Source of the DNA: Corynebacterium matruchotii
GTDB taxonomy: Bacteria > Actinomycetota > Actinomycetes > Mycobacteriales > Mycobacteriaceae
Direction: 5' to 3'
Assembly (NCBI RefSeq): GCF_011612265.2
Contig: NZ_CP050134.2
Location: 2,604,001 to 2,668,000 of the forward strand
DNA length: 64,000 bases
Both the position numbers and the translations under genes were made by a program. Positions 43,558-52,405 of this stretch are shown in pieces. Under the pieces are notes generated by a model that had not been told where the DNA came from, searched no databases, and saw only the letters and a program-made list of their open reading frames with translations. Each line of letters begins with the position of its first letter. The stretch's first letter is position 1.

Positions 43558-44553
43558 CTATTCTTGGCGTCCGGTGGTGATTTTCCCGAAGGAGGAGTTG
43601 ACGAGGACCGCGAAGAGCAGCATGGCGCCGAGGAAGAATTTGAACCAGTCGGGGTTCCAGCCGGCGTACACGATGCCTTGGTTGGTCATGCCGAAGATGA
43701 GGGCGCCGATGGCGGTGCCGATGGCGGTGCCGCGGCCGCCGGTGAGGGCGCAGCCGCCGATCACTGCGGCGATGATGTAGAGGAATTCGTTGCCGACACC
43801 GTTGCCGGCTTGGATGGAATCGAAGGCGAAGAGGGTGTGCATGCCCACGAACCAGGCGGCGAAGCCGACGAACATGAAGAGGGTGATTTTAACCCTACGG
43901 ACTGGGACGCCGACGGCACGGGCGGATTCTTGGTTGCCGCCGACGGCGAAGATCCAGTTGCCAAATTTGGTTTTGAACAGCAGGATTGATGCGAGGATGA
44001 CGAAGAAGATCCACCAGAAGACTGTGACTCGGACGTTAACGCCGAAGATGGTGACGGCGCCGGCAAATACCATTTCGGCGGAGTCGAAGCCTTGCATGTC
44101 GCTAATGCGGGGGGTAGCAACCTGGCCGGTGATGAGTTTCGTTACCGCCAGGTTGAGGCCTTGGAGCATGAGGAATGCCGCCAGGGTGATGAGGAAGGAT
44201 GCAATGCCGGTGCGGGTCACCAGGTAGCCGTTGAGTGCACCGATACCGAGGGCGACGATGAGAGATAAGAATGCGCCCACCCAGGAGTTGAGCCCCAGGT
44301 TGTAGTTGAGCATGGTTGCGGCCAGGGCGGCGGTGGTGACGGCCACGCCGGAGGACAGGTCGAATTCGTCACCGATCATGAGAAGTCCCACCGCCAGCGC
44401 CACAATGCCGAGCGTGGAGCTGGCGTAGAGGGTGGTAGCGAAGGCGTCGAGCGACCTAAAGGCCGGGGCTACGATCATGAAGAAAATGAAGATGACGAGG
44501 GCACCCAGGGCGCTGGCAAGCTCGGGGCGTCGAATGAGTCGGCTAAGGGTCAT
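43558..44553 (-). CDS. sugar ABC transporter permease (RbsC/FrcC-like)
   Basis: 331 aa, about nine to ten membrane segments. Family signatures: GIGALNGYLVTRTGIASFLITLA, the coupling segment GGNQESARAVGVPVRRVK, and IAAVIGGCALTGGRGTAIG. Its start overlaps the stop of the binding-protein gene by four bases, so stoichiometric coupling is expected. Confidence 0.87.
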   Translation of the reverse strand: MTLSRLIRRPELASALGALVIFIFFMIVAPAFRSLDAFATTLYASSTLGIVALAVGLLMIGDEFDLSSGVAVTTAALAATMLNYNLGLNSWVGAFLSLIVALGIGALNGYLVTRTGIASFLITLAAFLMLQGLNLAVTKLITGQVATPRISDMQGFDSAEMVFAGAVTIFGVNVRVTVFWWIFFVILASILLFKTKFGNWIFAVGGNQESARAVGVPVRRVKITLFMFVGFAAWFVGMHTLFAFDSIQAGNGVGNEFLYIIAAVIGGCALTGGRGTAIGTAIGALIFGMTNQGIVYAGWNPDWFKFFLGAMLLFAVLVNSSFGKITTGRQE

Positions 44554-45527
44554 CGCAGGCCTTTCTGTGCTGCATCGGCAATGTTGGAAACGTTGCCGGC
44601 GTCGATAAAGCTAGGTCCAGTGTAGACCGGTCGGTTGCCGCCCATGACACCGCCGTTGCGCTTGGCTAACCAGAGGGAATCAATTGCGAGGTAGCCCTGC
44701 AGGTAGGGTTGTTGGTCGACGGCCCACACGATTTTTTGGGTGCGGATGGCGTCGACAAGTTCGGCGTTGGTGTCGAATGTGGCGATTTTGGTGTTGGTGC
44801 CGGCCGCGGTTACGGCGTCGATGGCTCGCATGGCAACGGGGGCTTGGAGTCCCATGATCCAGTCGATGCTGGTGTCTTGGGCGAGTTTGGCCTGCATGGT
44901 TGCCTGGGCGGCGGTGAGGTCTTGGCCGTTGACGTAGAGGATGTCGAGTTCGCCGCCGCCGAGGCCTTCTTTGATGCCGGCGCAGCGGGATTCTTGCGAC
45001 GAGTTGCCTTGTTCGTGGATGACGCACAGGACGTGTCCGGCGTTTTCTTCGGCGAGGCGTTTGCCGGCTTGTTCGCCGGCGATTTTTTCTTCTTGCCCGA
45101 AGAAGGCAGATACGTCATAGTCGCGGTATTCGTCCATGCCGGCGTTGAGGGCGACGGTGGGGATGCCGGAGTCGGCTGCCCGCTTTGCGACGGGTCCCAG
45201 AGCGTCGGCGTTCGGCATGGTCAGGGCGATGCCGTCTACTTGGGAGTCGATGGCGGACTGGACCAGGTTTGCTTGGTTGGGGGCCTGGGGGTCGTTGGAG
45301 TAGCGGAGTTCCAGGTTGTCTTTTTTGGCGGCGTCTTCGGCACCTTTACGGACCAGGTCCCAGAAGGTGTCCCCGGGGGCCCCGTGGGTGATCATAGCTA
45401 CAACATAGCGGGGGGTCTCAAGACCACTGTTTTCAGCGCTTCTGCCGCCGGTGGAAGAGCAGGACGTTAACCCTCCGACCAGTGTCACCCCAATAATTAC
45501 ACTCAAGATTTTTCGTAAAGTCCTCAT
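44550..45527 (-). CDS. sugar ABC transporter substrate-binding lipoprotein
   Basis: 325 aa from the ATG at 45527, which gives a clean lipoprotein signal (lipobox LTSC); starting further upstream would add 15 polar residues. Periplasmic-binding-protein-like fold of the ribose/AI-2 type (YVVAMITHGAPGDTFWDLVRKG, GIALTMPNADALGPVAKRAADSGIP, NAGMDEYR, QQPYLQGYLAIDSL). Unspecified pentose, hexose or cyclitol. First gene of the operon. Confidence 0.85.
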   Translation of the reverse strand: MRTLRKILSVIIGVTLVGGLTSCSSTGGRSAENSGLETPRYVVAMITHGAPGDTFWDLVRKGAEDAAKKDNLELRYSNDPQAPNQANLVQSAIDSQVDGIALTMPNADALGPVAKRAADSGIPTVALNAGMDEYRDYDVSAFFGQEEKIAGEQAGKRLAEENAGHVLCVIHEQGNSSQESRCAGIKEGLGGGELDILYVNGQDLTAAQATMQAKLAQDTSIDWIMGLQAPVAMRAIDAVTAAGTNTKIATFDTNAELVDAIRTQKIVWAVDQQPYLQGYLAIDSLWLAKRNGGVMGGNRPVYTGPSFIDAGNVSNIADAAQKGLR

Positions 45528-45638
45528 GAGCTTATGGTGTCTGATAATTACCCCTGGGTCAAACTTTTTCACTCATGTCTTTACCGTTTAAGAGGGGCTA
45601 AGCAGGGTATTAATAGGCATAAAAAATTTGCCGGAACG

Positions 45639-45670
45639 ATGGTTTGATCATACCGGAGCAATCAAACCAT
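45639..45670 (-). terminator. probable terminator of pdxS
   Basis: ATGGTTTGAT / ATCAAACCAT, a perfect 10-bp stem with a 12-base loop. On the minus strand a run of six Ts follows about 12 bases later. It lies 58 bases past the pdxS stop. Confidence 0.5.
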
Positions 45671-45727
45671 CAGACACCGGCCGGGATTGGATCATCACAA
45701 GCACAATCCCAAGTTTTTTGTGATAAA

Positions 45728-46600
45728 TCACCAACCGCGTTCTGCCAACCGGTGCGGTGCCGGCAGATCAGCTACATTAATTCCTACCATGGCCTCCCCC
45801 AGGTTTCGGGACACGCGGGTAATCACCGCCGGATCATTATAGTGCTTGGTGGCCTCAACGATTGCCTGGGCCCGCTTTTCCGGGTTGCCCGACTTGAAAA
45901 TGCCGGAGCCCACAAACACGCCCTCCGCACCAATCTGCATCACCAGGGCAGCATCCGCCGGGGTAGACACGCCACCGGCCACAAACATTGGCACCGGCAA
46001 CTTCCCGGTCTCCGCCACCTCCTGCACCAGATCGTAGGGGGCCTGAAGATCCTTGGCCGCCACAAACAACTCATCCTTATCCAACGTACGCAACCGATGA
46101 ATCTCGTTGAGAATGGTCCGCAAATGCCGCACCGCCTCCGACACGTCACCCGTGCCGGCCTCCCCCTTGGAGCGGATCATTGCGGCGCCTTCGGCAATGC
46201 GTCGTAAAGCTTCGCCGAGATTGGTCGCACCGCACAACGTCGGGATCGACAGCTCCCACTTATTAATGTGATTCACATAGTCGGCGGGGGTAAGAACCTC
46301 GGACTCATCAATGAAATCAATGCCCAACTCCGCCAAAATCTGGGCCTCCACGAAATGGCCAATGCGGGCCTTCGCCATCACCGGGATCGACACCGCCTCC
46401 TGAATCTCAGCGATCATGCCCGGATCCGACATCCGCGCCACACCCCCCTGCGCCCGAATATCGGCAGGCACCCGCTCTAACGCCATCACCGCAACCGCGC
46501 CGGCGGCCTCGGCAATCTTCGCCTGCTCCGGCGTCACCACATCCATGATGACACCACCCTTCAACGACTGGGCTGGTTCCCGATTCACACGAATACTCAT
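45728..46600 (-). CDS. pdxS: pyridoxal 5'-phosphate synthase lyase subunit PdxS
   Basis: 290 aa from the ATG at 46600. Makes PLP from ribose 5-phosphate, glyceraldehyde 3-phosphate and ammonia. Highly conserved: [19 protein letters not shown], the active-site Lys region [65 protein letters not shown]. The glutaminase partner PdxT is not in this window, although pdxT usually adjoins pdxS. A GCGTCGTAAAGC 12-mer lies within the gene (ALRR codons). Confidence 0.94.
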   Translation of the reverse strand: MSIRVNREPAQSLKGGVIMDVVTPEQAKIAEAAGAVAVMALERVPADIRAQGGVARMSDPGMIAEIQEAVSIPVMAKARIGHFVEAQILAELGIDFIDESEVLTPADYVNHINKWELSIPTLCGATNLGEALRRIAEGAAMIRSKGEAGTGDVSEAVRHLRTILNEIHRLRTLDKDELFVAAKDLQAPYDLVQEVAETGKLPVPMFVAGGVSTPADAALVMQIGAEGVFVGSGIFKSGNPEKRAQAIVEATKHYNDPAVITRVSRNLGEAMVGINVADLPAPHRLAERGW

Positions 46601-46619
46601 GCGGTCTATCAAACCTGCG

Positions 46620-46670
46620 TAAGTGGTTTACCACCAGATCCAAACACCACAAGTTGCACTAGACCACTTT
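46620..46670. promoter_or_regulatory. divergent pdxS/pdxR promoter region with PdxR-like boxes
   Basis: AAAGTGGTCTA read on the minus strand (46660-46670) and a variant TAAGTGGTTTA on the plus strand (46620-46630), 29 bases apart and facing each other. They fit the AAAGTGG(T)CTA-type motif recalled for C. glutamicum PdxR, which activates pdxST. Confidence 0.55.
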
Positions 46671-46689
46671 GGCGGGTTGGATAACAACC

Positions 46690-48111
46690 ATGCGTCCCGA
46701 CCTTGTTGCCGACATCCCCCTCCACCTCACCGCCGGCACCCCAGGCAACCCCCAAAATCCCCTCCCCACCCAGATCACCACCCAAATCCGCACCCTCATC
46801 CACACCGGAGTGCTGGCGGCCGGCGACCACCTACCCAGCACCCGCATGCTCGCCCGGCAACTCGGGGTCGCCCGCGGCACCGTGGTAGCAGCATACGAAC
46901 TCCTGGCCGCCGAGGGGCTCACCGTATCGGCGCACGGCTCCGGCACCCGCGTCAACCCAAACCTTGCACAGCTTGCGGAGCGCCGCATCGACGGCACAAC
47001 ACCCGGCGCGCCCACCATGCCCAGCGCGCCCAATGCGCCCGCCGCACGTCTGCTTCCGCTCATCCCCGGCATGCCCGACACCCACACCCTCATCGACTCC
47101 ACCTGGCGGGCCGCCTGGCGCGACGCCTGCACCACCGCCAGCGTCACCGGCACGGAACCCGCCGCCACCGGTATCCCACAACTCAGGGAAGAAATTAGCA
47201 CACACTTACGACACATGCGGGGTCTGGTGGTGAACCCAGACCGCATTATCGTCACCGCCGGTGCCCGCGATGGGCTAGCCCTACTGCTCAATGTTCTCGG
47301 CCCCGGCACCATCGGGGTCGAATCCCCCGGCTACCCCAGCCTCCGACGAGTCCCCGCCACCCTCGGGCACACCATTGTTGACCTGCACACCGACCACCAT
47401 GGGGTCAATCCCGCGGAGCTACAACACCTCCAGGGGTTGGACCGGGTACTGGTCACCCCCAGCCACCAATACCCCTCCGGCGGGTCGCTGTCGGGGTCGC
47501 GCCGGGTGGCGCTGACGTCGTGGGCACAGCACACCAATACCGTAATAATCGAAGATGATTTCGATTCCGAGTTGCGGTATGTGGGCCAGCCGCTGCCGGC
47601 ACTTGCCGCGCTCGCCCCCGACCACACGGTGCTGTTGGGCACGTTTTCTTCGGTGCTGTCACCGGCCTTGGCCTGCGGTTATATCGTTGCGCCGGCGCGG
47701 CTCTTGCTGGCGCTCACCCGCCTGCGCGAGGCCCTGGGCCCGGCGGTCGGTGGTATCCCCCAGCACGCGCTCACCCAGTATTTGGCCACCGGCGCTTTAC
47801 GACGCCGCACCCAGCGGTTACGCCGGGTTTATCGCCGTCGACGCAACCTGATTACCTCCCTGCTTGCCGAAGCCCCCGGCTGTCGCCTGCGTCCCATCAC
47901 TGGTGGCCTCCACGCGGTGTTGCTGTGCGACGCCCCCGCCCACCAGGTGGTCGATGCCTGCCGACGCAGCGGCATCCAGGTGACCGCCCTGCATGACTAT
48001 TGGGGTGGCCAGGGCGAGGAGAACGGCATTGTGCTTGGGTTCGGCTGCCACGATGACGACACCCTGGACTGGGCGGTCAATGAGATCAAATATTGCGTGA
48101 GTTGCTTATAA
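46690..48111 (+). CDS. pdxR: MocR-type regulator PdxR (GntR + aminotransferase-like domain)
   Basis: 473 aa from the ATG at 46690. N-terminal GntR winged helix (LIHTGVLAAGDHLPSTRMLARQLGV, RGTVVAAYELLAAEG), then a fold-type I aminotransferase domain with the PLP lysine region (LLGTFSSVLSPALACGYIVA; the Lys is not obvious and Ser-Ser-Val replaces the usual S-x-x-K, which deserves checking) and IEDDFDSELRY (pyridine-binding Asp). Divergent from pdxS, which it likely activates when PLP is low. Confidence 0.85.
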   Translation: MRPDLVADIPLHLTAGTPGNPQNPLPTQITTQIRTLIHTGVLAAGDHLPSTRMLARQLGVARGTVVAAYELLAAEGLTVSAHGSGTRVNPNLAQLAERRIDGTTPGAPTMPSAPNAPAARLLPLIPGMPDTHTLIDSTWRAAWRDACTTASVTGTEPAATGIPQLREEISTHLRHMRGLVVNPDRIIVTAGARDGLALLLNVLGPGTIGVESPGYPSLRRVPATLGHTIVDLHTDHHGVNPAELQHLQGLDRVLVTPSHQYPSGGSLSGSRRVALTSWAQHTNTVIIEDDFDSELRYVGQPLPALAALAPDHTVLLGTFSSVLSPALACGYIVAPARLLLALTRLREALGPAVGGIPQHALTQYLATGALRRRTQRLRRVYRRRRNLITSLLAEAPGCRLRPITGGLHAVLLCDAPAHQVVDACRRSGIQVTALHDYWGGQGEENGIVLGFGCHDDDTLDWAVNEIKYCVSCL

Positions 48112-48140
48112 AATTTTTCCCGCGGATGAGAGGACTGCAA

Positions 48141-48920
48141 ATGCCGATGCGATTATTTATGGATGAGGGCGGACAACAGAATGCGAAAAGTATTGTCTTT
48201 TTTCATGACCTTGGTTCCAGCAATCAGGTATGGCGGTATCACATGGCTACGCTCAGGCATGATTTCCACTGTCTGCTTGTGGATCTTCCTGGGCATGGCA
48301 ACAGCCGCGATATAGAGTGGACGAATTTTGATGATGTGGCGGAGATAGTTGCGGATGCCATCAAGGATAGGGCACGTGGGAAACCGCACCTTGTTGGTTT
48401 TGCCCTGGGCGGCTATCTCATTCTGAAGTTACTAGAAAAACACGCCGATCTAGTGGATAAAGTTATTGTAGATGGGGCTGGTCATCGACCGATTACGGGT
48501 AACCACAAAGGCATTGCCATGACGCATCTGCTGCCATTATTGAAAAATACCAGGATCGTTGCCCAGTCGCTAACAATGATAATGCGGGAAAATGGTGTAC
48601 CGGAGCCGGACTGCCGAATCCTTATTGAGGACCTACAACGAGCCGGAAGGAAGTCGGTTCAGCGCGCCATGTCGCAGGCTGCCACGCTCAAGGTGGATGC
48701 AGTTTTCGACAATCCTGCCCTCTTTGTTTCGGGGGAGTATGAGGCTGCGGCTATTCATGATTCCCACCGAATATTAGCGCAGAAAAACCCGTGGTCTGAA
48801 TGTGTCTACTACCCAAATAGGGGGCATGCTTGGTTATTTGGCGATATTGCAAGCCATATTCAGCTTGTGAGATATTTTTTACTGGGCGACGATTTTCCAG
48901 AGAAATTACGGCGGTTATAA
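48141..48920 (+). CDS. alpha/beta hydrolase
   Basis: 259 aa; the ATG at 48141 follows AGAGGA, while earlier starts lie within the pdxR end. Fold landmarks: FFHDLGSSNQVWRYHM (oxyanion strand), LLVDLPGHGNSRDIEW, then HLVGFALGGYLILKLLEKH, where the nucleophile elbow G-x-S-x-G reads GFALGG, so Ser is replaced by Ala, and YYPNRGHAWLFGD (His). Loss of the nucleophile suggests a non-hydrolytic or altered enzyme. Confidence 0.75.
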   Translation: MPMRLFMDEGGQQNAKSIVFFHDLGSSNQVWRYHMATLRHDFHCLLVDLPGHGNSRDIEWTNFDDVAEIVADAIKDRARGKPHLVGFALGGYLILKLLEKHADLVDKVIVDGAGHRPITGNHKGIAMTHLLPLLKNTRIVAQSLTMIMRENGVPEPDCRILIEDLQRAGRKSVQRAMSQAATLKVDAVFDNPALFVSGEYEAAAIHDSHRILAQKNPWSECVYYPNRGHAWLFGDIASHIQLVRYFLLGDDFPEKLRRL

Positions 48921-48984
48921 ATGGCTGGAGCGCCATGGTAATACGCAGTCAGGGAAGCTTCTCATTGAAGGAGAATAAAAAATA

Positions 48985-49362
48985 ATGAAATTGAATGGAT
49001 CACATGAAAACCTGAATGTAATATCTTTTGAAACGAGGAATGATTTACATGAATGGCTACTGGAAAATGAAAAAACATCTGATGGAATCTGGGTGAGAAT
49101 ATTTAAGACAAAAAGCAAAGTAAAATCTGTCACCTTCCATGAAGTGCTAGAAGAAGGTTTATGCTTTGGATGGAGCGAAAGTTCCCGACATTCGTATGAC
49201 GATTTATCGTATTTACAGAAGTTCACTCCTAGAAAAGGTAAGAAGACCCAATCGGAGCGTAACTTAAAGCTAGTGAAAAAATTAGAAGGCGAAAAACGAA
49301 TGCGACCATCAGGATATTTAGCGTTAGGCCTAGAAAATAAAAGTGGCAAGGACGATAGCTAA
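48985..49362 (+). CDS. YdeI/OmpD-associated-type protein
   Basis: 125 aa. Opening SFETRNDLHEWLLENEKTSDGIWVRIFK and EVLEEGLCFGWSES match the N-terminal YdeI domain; the family's C-terminal part is shortened to a Lys-rich helix. It is strikingly AT-rich and Lys/Asn-rich compared with its neighbours, a sign of horizontal gain. Role unknown. Confidence 0.65.
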   Translation: MKLNGSHENLNVISFETRNDLHEWLLENEKTSDGIWVRIFKTKSKVKSVTFHEVLEEGLCFGWSESSRHSYDDLSYLQKFTPRKGKKTQSERNLKLVKKLEGEKRMRPSGYLALGLENKSGKDDS

Positions 49363-49430
49363 AAACTCCCTGCACTTTACGACGACTCACCCATCAGCTA
49401 TATCGTATTCATCACTGTCATCATAAGAAA

Positions 49431-49457
49431 GCCTGGGGCTATACCATAGCCCCAGGC
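49431..49457 (-). terminator. terminator of the tandem paralogue cluster
   Basis: Perfect 12-bp stem GCCTGGGGCTAT / ATAGCCCCAGGC with a 3-base loop; TTTCTTATG follows on the minus strand. It lies 44 bases past the last paralogue. Confidence 0.7.
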
Positions 49458-49501
49458 GACAACGTTCCGGTCCCCGGTAACTGAAGAAGCTCCTTAGAAT
49501 G

Positions 49502-49930
49502 TTACTGATAAATACATTGTGAGCTTTCTCGCCCGGAGGGAGTGACGATTATTCCCCGGGTACGGCTGGGGAAGAGTTCAGGGCATTCATCGTAGCTGTC
49601 ACTGAGCTCCAGCAGAATAGCTGCTTCCCGAACGTTGTCTCCTTCCTCGTCTTCGGGGACGGTCACAATGGTGGTGAAAATGAATACTGCGTATTCTTCC
49701 AGTTCTTCTTCGGTAAGGGTTTTTCCGTACCCAAAGGCCTGCGGTAGAAGTAAATCAAGAATTGGTTGTGAATGCCCCATGCTATAAGCCTGCTCTGAGG
49801 CCAATACCACCTCGTATTTTTCTCGCACCGCATCTACTCGTTCCTGGTATCGTTTCTTTGCTTCATTCAATGAGTCATAGCGGCACAAAAACTTAGTGAT
49901 ATAACACCAGGTGTACGATTCTTCAGTCAT
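49502..49930 (-). CDS. tandem paralogue family member 4
   Basis: 142 aa, last of four tandem homologues on this strand. Shared features: a Tyr/Cys-rich first strand (YTWCYITKFLCRYDSL), a helix with KKRYQERVDAVREKYEVVLASEQAY, an acidic helix pair (TEEELEEYAVFIFTTIVTVPE), LLELSD, and a closing FPSRTRGIIVTPSGRE. No signal peptide or catalytic motif seen. I know no named family. Tandem arrays of short diverged soluble paralogues often are immunity genes. Confidence 0.55.
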   Translation of the reverse strand: MTEESYTWCYITKFLCRYDSLNEAKKRYQERVDAVREKYEVVLASEQAYSMGHSQPILDLLLPQAFGYGKTLTEEELEEYAVFIFTTIVTVPEDEEGDNVREAAILLELSDSYDECPELFPSRTRGIIVTPSGRESSQCIYQ

Positions 49931-49936
49931 GAAACC

Positions 49937-50344
49937 TCAATTGTCGTGGGCTAATTGTTGGTGGGGAAATTCTGGGGTTTGGTTTCCTGATGCGGATACC
50001 AGTGTGGCACTTGTACGGCTGGGGAATGTTGGTGATGCTCCATCCGGGTAGTCTAGTTCCAGCAGGTGAGCAACCATGTGGGGGTTGGTGTCATTGGGAA
50101 TGGTGATGATGGCGGTGAAGACGAATGTGTCGTATTCTTCTTCCCTGCATGTGGGCTCTGGGTGGGAGGCAATAAGCTCGGCAAATAGTGGTGGGGTGGA
50201 GAGTCGGTAAGCATGTTCGGCTACGAGAACCACATCGTAGTTTTGTCTTACTTCGGTGATGCGCTCGTGATAGCGTCGTTTAGCTGCATGAAGCAGACCG
50301 TATTGAGTGACGAAAATGGTGTAATAGCACCAGGATTGTGTCAT
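49937..50344 (-). CDS. tandem paralogue family member 3
   Basis: 135 aa from the ATG at 50344 (an earlier start would overlap the previous gene). Same plan: WCYYTIFVTQYGLL, AKRRYHERITEVRQNYDVVLVAEHAY, EYDTFVFTAIITIPND, LLELDYPDG, FPSRTSATLVSASG. The most diverged of the four, having lost the acidic T-E-E-E run. Six bases before member 4, so cotranscribed. Confidence 0.55.
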   Translation of the reverse strand: MTQSWCYYTIFVTQYGLLHAAKRRYHERITEVRQNYDVVLVAEHAYRLSTPPLFAELIASHPEPTCREEEYDTFVFTAIITIPNDTNPHMVAHLLELDYPDGASPTFPSRTSATLVSASGNQTPEFPHQQLAHDN

Positions 50345-50358
50345 AGCGATCCTTAATT

Positions 50359-50808
50359 TTATACGTCTTCGCATTCGGGGTCTTCATAGCCCGAGGGTGT
50401 CATGTGGATGAGTCGGGTGCGACTGGGGAAAACCGCCGGGAACTCATGCACATAGTCCAGTTCTAGAAGGTTCATTACATAAAACCAAAGATCATCAATG
50501 CCGCTTTCGCTGCGTTCGGGAATGTTGACGATTGTGGTGAGAGTGAAGGTTGAGTAGTTTTTCTTTTCGGCTTCGGACGGAGGTTCGTCGAAACCGATGA
50601 GCTCACTGAGAAGCGACTCGAACATGTAGTCAACATGCCCCAGGTCAAGGACTTGTTCTGATGCGAAAACAATATCATAGCCGCATCGCGTTGTGGTGAA
50701 TAACCGTTCCTGGTAGCGTTCTTTTGCCGCTGCAAGGGAATCGTAGTGACATACGAAAATGGTGATATAGCAGTAGGTATTGATTGGTATGGTGGATTGA
50801 TTCGACAA
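50359..50808 (-). CDS. tandem paralogue family member 2
   Basis: 149 aa. Same plan: YCYITIFVCHYDSLAAAKERYQ, YDIVFASEQVLDLGHVDYMFE, EAEKKNYSTFTLTTIVNIPE, LLELDYVHEFPAVFPSRTRLI, closing TPSGYEDPE. The LLELDY-x-x-EFPAVFPS(R/H)TR block is nearly identical to member 1, pointing to duplication or conversion within the array. Confidence 0.55.
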   Translation of the reverse strand: MSNQSTIPINTYCYITIFVCHYDSLAAAKERYQERLFTTTRCGYDIVFASEQVLDLGHVDYMFESLLSELIGFDEPPSEAEKKNYSTFTLTTIVNIPERSESGIDDLWFYVMNLLELDYVHEFPAVFPSRTRLIHMTPSGYEDPECEDV

Positions 50809-50889
50809 TGGTTGTGCCTTAACTTTTTCTATCTATCATTAGGGATAGTCAGGCTGAAACTCAACTACCCATAAATGTAAGAAGGACTG

Positions 50890-51318
50890 CTATTGGAAGG
50901 TGAAGCCTGGAGTTTCCTGACCGGTAGGGGACATCGTTATTACCCGAGTATGGCTAGGAAAAACCGCGGGAAATTCGTCAGCGTAATCCATTTCCAAGAG
51001 ATCGATTAACCCCCAAGCGGCATCGTCATTGTCATCTTTAGGAACGCTGACGATGGTGTTAACCATGAAAGTTGAGTATTCTTCTTTTTCCTCTTCTGAT
51101 AATGGCTCACCAAAAGCAACAATCTCTTTCAACAAAAGTTCGAAAAGCATATCTGATTGCCCAAGGTTATAGACTTGTTCAGAAGCTAAAACAACTTCAT
51201 ACTTTTTTCGTGTTTCACTTAACCGTTCCAAATATCGTTGCTTGGCTGCTGGCAGCGCATCAAACCGACATACAAAGCAGGAGATGCAACACAAAGAAAT
51301 AGATTCTTGAACAGTCAT
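50890..51318 (-). CDS. tandem paralogue family member 1
   Basis: 142 aa, first gene of the four. SLCCISCFVCRFDALPAAKQRY, KKYEVVLASEQVYNLGQSDM, EEEKEEYSTFMVNTIVSVPKD, LLEMDYADEFPAVFPSHTRVI, SPTGQETPG. Cysteines cluster in the first strand in all members (four here), which could be ligands or chance. Two bases after the next upstream gene, so probably one transcript. Confidence 0.55.
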   Translation of the reverse strand: MTVQESISLCCISCFVCRFDALPAAKQRYLERLSETRKKYEVVLASEQVYNLGQSDMLFELLLKEIVAFGEPLSEEEKEEYSTFMVNTIVSVPKDDNDDAAWGLIDLLEMDYADEFPAVFPSHTRVITMSPTGQETPGFTFQ

Positions 51319-51320
51319 GA

Positions 51321-51566
51321 TTATCTCTTTTCTAGACTGGGTTCATACCCGTGCCCGCCTAATCGGGAAACAAATGTGTGAGCTTCCTTGAGCAGAATGT
51401 CGTAGTTATCACTATTACCAAAAACAAGTCTGGCGATTGCATTACCGGCACCAAACTCATGAACCCGGCGTCTTACTGTGAGGCATGATTCAAATAGTAT
51501 TTCCCAATTTCTTCCCGCGTCAACACCTATACCCCAATGTTCATCAACATTTTCATGCGTATCCAT
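51321..51566 (-). CDS. small hypothetical protein, 81 aa, upstream of the paralogue array
   Basis: Starts MDTHENVDEHWGIGVDAGRNW and ends HGYEPSLEKR. Contains a helix (LLKEAHTFVSRL) and a strand pair; no family recognised. Only two bases separate it from the first paralogue. It resembles the tail of a larger protein, so it may be a fragment left by recombination at the adjoining R2 repeat. Confidence 0.4.
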   Translation of the reverse strand: MDTHENVDEHWGIGVDAGRNWEILFESCLTVRRRVHEFGAGNAIARLVFGNSDNYDILLKEAHTFVSRLGGHGYEPSLEKR

Positions 51567-51569
51567 AGA

Positions 51570-51690
51570 AGCTTATTCGGTGTCCATACACATGGCTAGT
51601 CTTTGGGAGTAAGGAAAGGCAAGCTAGATGGCATGTATTTCCGATTTTTCATCTGCTAGTGCAGATAAGTTTTCCCAGCGACCAAATAGC
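51570..51690 (-). repeat. repeat R2, copy 3 (inverted, second island)
   Basis: Read on the minus strand it runs CGCTGGGAAAAC, AAATCGGAAATACATGCC, CTAGCTTGCCTTTCCTTACT and ends GGACACCGAATAAGCTTC, matching R2 at 1989 and 3729 end to end. The only sequence I see shared by the two accessory islands. Confidence 0.6.
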
Positions 51691-51708
51691 TTTACCATAA
51701 GGAAAACC

Positions 51709-52335
51709 ATGGCATACTCAATACATAATTTTTTGCGAAAAACAACGGAAAAAACCAAGGCCTTGGACCAAATGGCTTCGTATATTCGCCAAAACACCGA
51801 CATGAAGGTCTATCTTTTCCTTAACCTGGACAACTATGCGGATTTTGAAGCGATTCAGGAACACTATCATGGGCGCATCAAATGGGTTGTTAATAGTGTT
51901 GAAACGTGTCCTTTTGGGTTCCTGGAATCTTGTCCATTTTATGGGCTTGTGGAATTCGATGGGAAAGACGCCAATATTGATCCCGGCGGTGCATTTTACT
52001 CCACGCTTACTTCCTTTGAAGGTACAGTCATAATGGCCGATATAGTTGATTTCTCTGAGAAAGCCAAAGAGATTTTAGCCCCAAACGCTGCTGATTTCCC
52101 AGAATCTTTCGATGACTATTTACGCATGATTCAAGAGCAAGACGATGATCCAGATCCTATCGAAGCTGATTTACTAACAGCTGGTGCGTCATTGGTTTAT
52201 TCACTAGATCTTTCTGACACTGTATCTGGTGATGCCCCAGGAGAACTCTTTCTTTCAGAAAGCGTATGTATCGGTGACACACGTGGGGAAGCACTCATGT
52301 ACCAATTCTTCGATCCTAACAATGCTGACCAATAA
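51709..52335 (+). CDS. hypothetical acidic protein, 208 aa
   Basis: The ATG at 51709 has AAGGAA just upstream; the earlier in-frame start runs through repeat R2. Sequence begins MAYSIHNFLRKTTEKTKALD, with a strand KVYLFLNLDNYADFEAIQE, CPFGFLESCPFYGLVEFDG and many Asp/Glu in the C-terminal half. No signal or membrane segment, no family recognised. Diverges from the paralogue array across R2. Confidence 0.5.
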   Translation: MAYSIHNFLRKTTEKTKALDQMASYIRQNTDMKVYLFLNLDNYADFEAIQEHYHGRIKWVVNSVETCPFGFLESCPFYGLVEFDGKDANIDPGGAFYSTLTSFEGTVIMADIVDFSEKAKEILAPNAADFPESFDDYLRMIQEQDDDPDPIEADLLTAGASLVYSLDLSDTVSGDAPGELFLSESVCIGDTRGEALMYQFFDPNNADQ

Positions 52336-52405
52336 TCACCTGTGTTGAGTAATGGCGCTGAACTGCAGATTACGGGAATTTTCCACCCCCGAACACACTT
52401 GTTAC

